Assembly: GCA_034509425.1 (NCBI GenBank)
Contig: JAVTVJ010000541.1
Span: 62,001 to 126,000, forward strand
Source: Eopsaltria australis
Lineage: Eukaryota > Chordata > Aves > Passeriformes > Petroicidae
DNA length: 64,000 bases
Direction: 5' to 3'
A program made the position numbers and the translations under genes. The notes below the pieces were generated by a model that searched no databases, was not told the origin of the DNA, and worked only from the letters and a program-made list of their open reading frames with translations. Below are positions 60,059 to 64,000 of the stretch, piece after piece. Position 1 is the stretch's first letter. Every line of letters begins with the position of its first letter.

Positions 60059-61051
60059 TGAGGTTCAGTTAGAATCCATTCCATCATGGAAGGCTGTCTT
60101 GGCACAGGTATGAAATTTAGACTTGAACCTGGAGTTACATCTCAGAATGCATCACTGGCAGAAATTGTTGGCTGTAGAAGGCAGAAGGGCTAAGCAAAAA
60201 GATCCTGGTATAAGCAAGTGAAAAATCAGTATTACTGACCAGAATTATGTTTATGAGTTAGCAGGCTGGGAAAGCCTGATATTTCTCTGGGTATGTCTTA
60301 GTGGCATGTTTGCTGCAGATAACCCAAGCTGCCACTGATCTGGCCAGAAAGTGCCAGAGTACTGTTTTCCTTGTGTAAACTGTTCCTGAGCTTTTCCCCC
60401 AAAGTATTGGACATGCTTTTCATCAGTATATGTTGGCATGACTTCTTTTTCCATCTGCTTGGAGAAGGGGGGCAGCATGGAGTCAATATTTTAGTTTCTA
60501 AAAATAAGCATCCCAGTTTCACTGCCAAAAAGTTGGAAACTTTCACTTGACAATAGTATTTAGAGTTTCCATTTGCTTTGGCTTCCTCCTTTAGATGCCA
60601 GTGTTGTGGAAAGACATGTACCTATGAACAGTACAGGTTTATGTGAATGGAAGCTTATCATGCCAATTCATCCAGCCAGCAAAGAAAAGCACCCCGAGGA
60701 GAACAAGGTGCACGAGTTTAAAGGACAGAGTGGAATAGGAGGGGATGCTCTTCTTAATGCATTGAATATTCAAGGTGGAAAATCCAAAGAGGATCAGTTT
60801 CGTGGGGCAGCCCCTGTAGATCATCACAGATGCCTGCTCATTGCTTGTGCTTGCTTTTTTCAAAGGCTGCTGCTCTGGCAAGTGCATGGATTGGGATGAT
60901 TTGTGGCATAATGACAATTGCAGTTATGAGCACTATCATCTGCCACCAACTGAATAGTAATTAATAAGGTCTGCCCTGAACAATTCCACTGGCTTGTTGA
61001 ATGCTCACATGTGCAACAAATTCTAAAGGGAAGAGACACTCGGTCTGGGGT
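60059..61051. other. Non-coding stretch, no supported gene
   Basis: The 108-codon frame at 60573-60899 (+ strand) and the 92-codon frame opposite it (60639-60917) have no recognised domain. Confidence 0.5.
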
Positions 61052-61079
61052 CCCACCCATCCATTCCCCCTCCTCCCCC
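61052..61079 (-). other. Potential G-quadruplex (minus strand)
   Basis: The + strand C-runs CCC, A, CCC, a 7-base spacer, CCCCC, TCCT and CCCCC give a minus-strand G3+N1-7 motif with loops of 4, 7 and 1. Pyrimidine-rich DNA continues to about 61140. Confidence 0.5.
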
Positions 61080-62296
61080 TCATCTTCTCACCCCACTTAG
61101 AAGCAATTTTTTTGTTTTCTTCCCTCTCCCCAAACCCCACTAGAAAAGGTTACAGTGTATAAAAAAAGACTGCAAAATATCTTTCTCTTTGATATATGTT
61201 TCCAACAGTGCTATGGACTTCCTTGGTGTGGTACGGAGATCCATTAGGAATTCCCAGTAAATGGGATTTATTTGTTTATGTTGCTGCTTTGCAGCTGTAA
61301 GAGTTCTGTGTGTTTCTGAAAATCACTGGTTGCTTTGCTTTGTAAGTGCAGCTCTCTTTGCTCAGTAATCGCCTCCTTGTATTTTGGTACTTAGTTTTCA
61401 AGTCTCATTTTACAACAGTTCTTCAAGAGATTAGGTACTAGAAATAAAGGAAAATATTTACTTTAATCTGAGGGATTCTTCTGGGTCAAAACATTCAGAG
61501 AGACATATTTTTTGTTTAAGTAGCGATCTGTTAAATTGTTACATTTTCCAGGTAACTTCACGGTATGACAGTGCCAGATCTCTGTGCAGTATAATTAATG
61601 TTCTTCACACAGAGGGCAAAACCAGTGGAGAACCTTGGAACTTAGTATGGTTATAATTTTCAGAGAGCCTAAACTGATGTTCTGTACAACTGAACACGAT
61701 GTTTAAATTCTGAATTCTGCTATAGTATGTATATATAGATTAATTAATAATTAATAAATTCACAATGTCTTATTGTCATCTAATGTCCCAAGTAGAAAAA
61801 TAATTTTATATCTCTGCAGATGTGAAACTCAGAATTGCATTAAGTGTGTATTTCTCTCACACCTTTCTGTGCTGCTTTTCTGTACCCAAAGCTACCAATA
61901 TTTGAGCCAGCTTCAGGAAGCAATAAAGCCATGGAAAAGTGACACTTAGTTAAAATAAAGTTAAAAGGGAGTGTGAATGGAATTAAATTTACAACTATTC
62001 CTAATCATGTTGCAGTCATTGTTCTCCATTTATTTTATCAGATTTATCAGGCGTCATTTTATCAGATCAGTCCCATGAAATCATAGACAGTGCATTATTC
62101 CAAGGCTGCTTTGTAGCATTTGGAAACAGGTGCTATTGACCCACTTCTGTGGAACACAAAACTGAATGAGAAGGAAGAGACTACCCCCTTCTCCCCTCAG
62201 AAAATTTAGGCAGAGATTAACTGTCCTGAATTTGGCTACTTTGAGTAAAAGCGAGGAAGCACAGAGTATCAGTGAGAAAGTGCAGAATGGGTTTTC
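61080..62296. other. Non-coding stretch, AT-rich
   Basis: Contains a TA-rich run at about 61725-61760 (TATATAGATTAATTAATAAT) and a 12-bp direct repeat ATTTTATCAGAT at 62032-62043 and 62056-62067. No gene recognised. Confidence 0.55.
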
Positions 62297-62331
62297 TATG
62301 CATGCACACATACACGTATATGTGTGCGCAT
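62297..62331. other. 35-bp alternating purine-pyrimidine tract, near-palindromic (Z-DNA/cruciform candidate)
   Basis: Every step from T62297 to T62331 alternates pyrimidine and purine, including CACACA, ACACGTAT and TGTGTGCGCA. Within it, 62304-62327 reads as an inverted repeat matching at 22 of 24 positions (outer arms GCACACATA/TATGTGTGC). It lies inside an unrecognised 111-codon frame (62166-62501), which is probably chance. Confidence 0.7.
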
Positions 62332-62539
62332 TTTCTTTTTTAGCAGTAGTGACTCATTACAACTGGAAACTTGGCACCTTCCCTTATTCCAGATCTGGCA
62401 TTGTGCCCACTCTGTACATAGAAGGAGTGAGAAGCTTTTCAATTTCTCCAATCGAATTCATAATGCAGTGGTTGCACAAGTTGCCACATGTGTGCTGTTA
62501 GGAAGGCTCAGTGCAAATGGAAATAGACCTTGTCACAAA
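62332..62539. other. Non-coding stretch, nothing recognised
   Basis: Overlapping unrecognised plus-strand frames only. Confidence 0.5.
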
Positions 62540-62740
62540 ATATAGGCATTCATCATTGGTGATGCTGAGCTTCCCCACTTGGAGAATGATTAGCTGTCTT
62601 GAAGTTCATTTACAAACTGATCAAAGCTGTGAAATGGGGCTGGCTGGCTAATCCTGTTTATTCCCTCATGCCATTTGAAATTAATTGGAGGAAGATCAAA
62701 GGATGCGGATTGTTGAGTACTACAGGTAAGAAAAGCCTCC
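62540..62740. promoter_or_regulatory. Candidate conserved non-coding block with two TCF/LEF-like sites
   Basis: TGATCAAAG (62618-62626) and AGATCAAAGG (62693-62702) both fit the Wnt-responsive TCF/LEF consensus ASATCAAAG or closely so, about 75 bp apart in the same orientation, with a TTAATTGG homeodomain-like site between them (62681-62688). A CAG/GTAAGA donor-like site lies at 62723-62731. Confidence 0.25.
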
Positions 62741-64000
62741 TGCTCTGAGATTTGTAAATCCCCTTTTCAATAGAATAAATGGAAATTTTTTACACCTATT
62801 TTGAATTCTCATGGTGTATGGATTCAGCATAGCAAAAACCCCAATAATACCTGAGGTCAAATAATATATGATTGGGCACTACTCAGAGCAGCCACTGACT
62901 GTATAAAAAGTGGAAAACCCTTGGAAGTTCATTATTTCTCATGATATATGCAATAGTACAAATGGCTGGACTGGTTTTTTTTGTTTATCTTTTTGATCTG
63001 GACAGTGCTGGACACTTGGAACTTAACTTGAATCCCCTGACATGTTAATGGGATATAAGCAGGGTTGTAATCTCTGGTTTGAATTTAAGAGGTTTGAGAC
63101 TTAGGATAATTCACCTCTGAAGATTGTATTGCCATGGGAATAGGAAATGGAGAAATTGGAACCTCTGCAAAAAAACCAAAGATTACAATGTCACTTAGAC
63201 CACTAGCTGGAAATCGTTCTGTTAGCAACAGGAAGGGTTATGCTGAGTGAAGCCACCTCATCACGTGTGAATTAAACGTTACTGGGTTATTTCCTATATC
63301 TTTTTGGTTTTGATCATTCTTAGAAACAAAGATAGTGGAAGATAATTTTATTATAAACTTAATAAGTGTTTGGAGCAGGGGTTTTAGTATTGAATATATC
63401 TCCAGAACAAACATACATAAAATCAGATATCATGTTTTATAGATTGATTTCAGAAGGCAGGGACTGCACAACACCCATTACAATGAAGTCTCAGTACTGG
63501 TGGAGACAATTTTCACAATGAAATGAAGTAATTTTTTTGTGATAGCAGGCAAAATAATACATACAACAGACATTCCAGAAATCTTGTCATATTAAGAAGA
63601 CATAAGTGCCTTATTCTATAATGCCATGAGATAACAATATTCCACCTGCCTGCATTGCACCCAAATGGATGCAGACTCATCTTTGCAGTTCTGTTCTGCT
63701 TGAAACACTGCTCAAATGGCTTCTGTGGCTCTTCTTGGCAGCTTGGGAAAGCTTGGTTCATGGGTCCCTTTTTTGTTAACAGTGATTTTTTTCATGGATG
63801 TCTCTATGGTCCCTAGTTCCAGCTGGAGTTGGAAACAGAAGTTGTGTGTTAATGTTCCACAGCACAGGCTGGGGTTTTCCAGCCCAGCCAGATGCTGTAG
63901 GTCTGGGAAATCTTGCTAAAGAGCCTTCATATATCTGCCAGCTCAGTTGTTGCTCGGTTGTCTGCAGCTGTGGAGGACTGGCTTTGATGGCCTGGATGCC
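62741..64000. other. Non-coding stretch to the window end
   Basis: Open frames at 63513-63761 (- strand, 82 codons) and 63716-63919 (+ strand, 67 codons) are unrecognised. No repeat family recognised. Confidence 0.55.

Noticed and set aside
60573..60899. 108-codon plus-strand frame
   Set aside because: A similarly long frame exists on the opposite strand and neither has a recognisable domain or codon bias.
1..64000. CRISPR arrays, operons, prophage, insertion sequences or other prokaryotic systems
   Set aside because: The sequence is vertebrate in repeat content and composition. No regularly spaced direct repeats with unique spacers and no compact gene arrays were seen.

Overview
The window reads as nuclear DNA of a bird, most likely from a gene desert or a very large intron. 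The avian call rests on degenerate 3' ends of CR1 LINEs. The clearest, at 38531-38663 on the + strand, ends in the ATTCTRTG-type direct repeat. A second short copy lies at 32880-32922 on the - strand. The DNA is AT-rich and CpG-poor, has no CpG island, and interspersed repeats are sparse. All of this fits avian non-coding sequence; the species cannot be named from it.

No protein-coding gene, tRNA, rRNA or other RNA gene can be supported. Open reading frames are short (the longest is 160 codons, on the - strand at 21932-22414) and look like chance, with no domain I recognise. One stretch near 46010-46183 reads somewhat like an exon but has no recognised homologue. There are isolated good splice-site matches (acceptor ending 56040; donors at 17001 and 62726), but I could not pair them into a gene model. 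There is no bacterial, phage, plasmid, CRISPR or operon-like content.

Layout: 1-4035 is plain non-coding DNA with homopolymers. 4036-4830 holds three old retroelement fragments (MIR-like -, CR1 +, MIR-like +). At 5123 there is an (AAT)n microsatellite and at 6586-6772 a probable hAT-type MITE. 6.8-20.8 kb is unremarkable apart from low-complexity tracts and a triple TGACCT motif at 13773. 20.8-21.9 kb looks like conserved non-coding sequence. 24.05-24.87 kb is a second cluster of ancient CR1 and MIR relics. 29168-29362 is a nearly complete MIR-like SINE on the - strand. 36.95-37.34 kb and 40.08-40.40 kb are further regulatory-looking blocks. 44981 is a (CCAT)8 array. Three potential G-quadruplexes lie at 46605, 58734 and 61052. 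A 35-bp perfectly alternating purine-pyrimidine tract with near-palindromic symmetry lies at 62297-62331.

There are no genes here to work together. The plausible functional content is distal regulatory DNA for a gene outside the window, which a cross-species alignment would settle. I found no evidence of a new biological system; the best leads are the structural DNA motifs, the hAT MITE and the candidate conserved elements.
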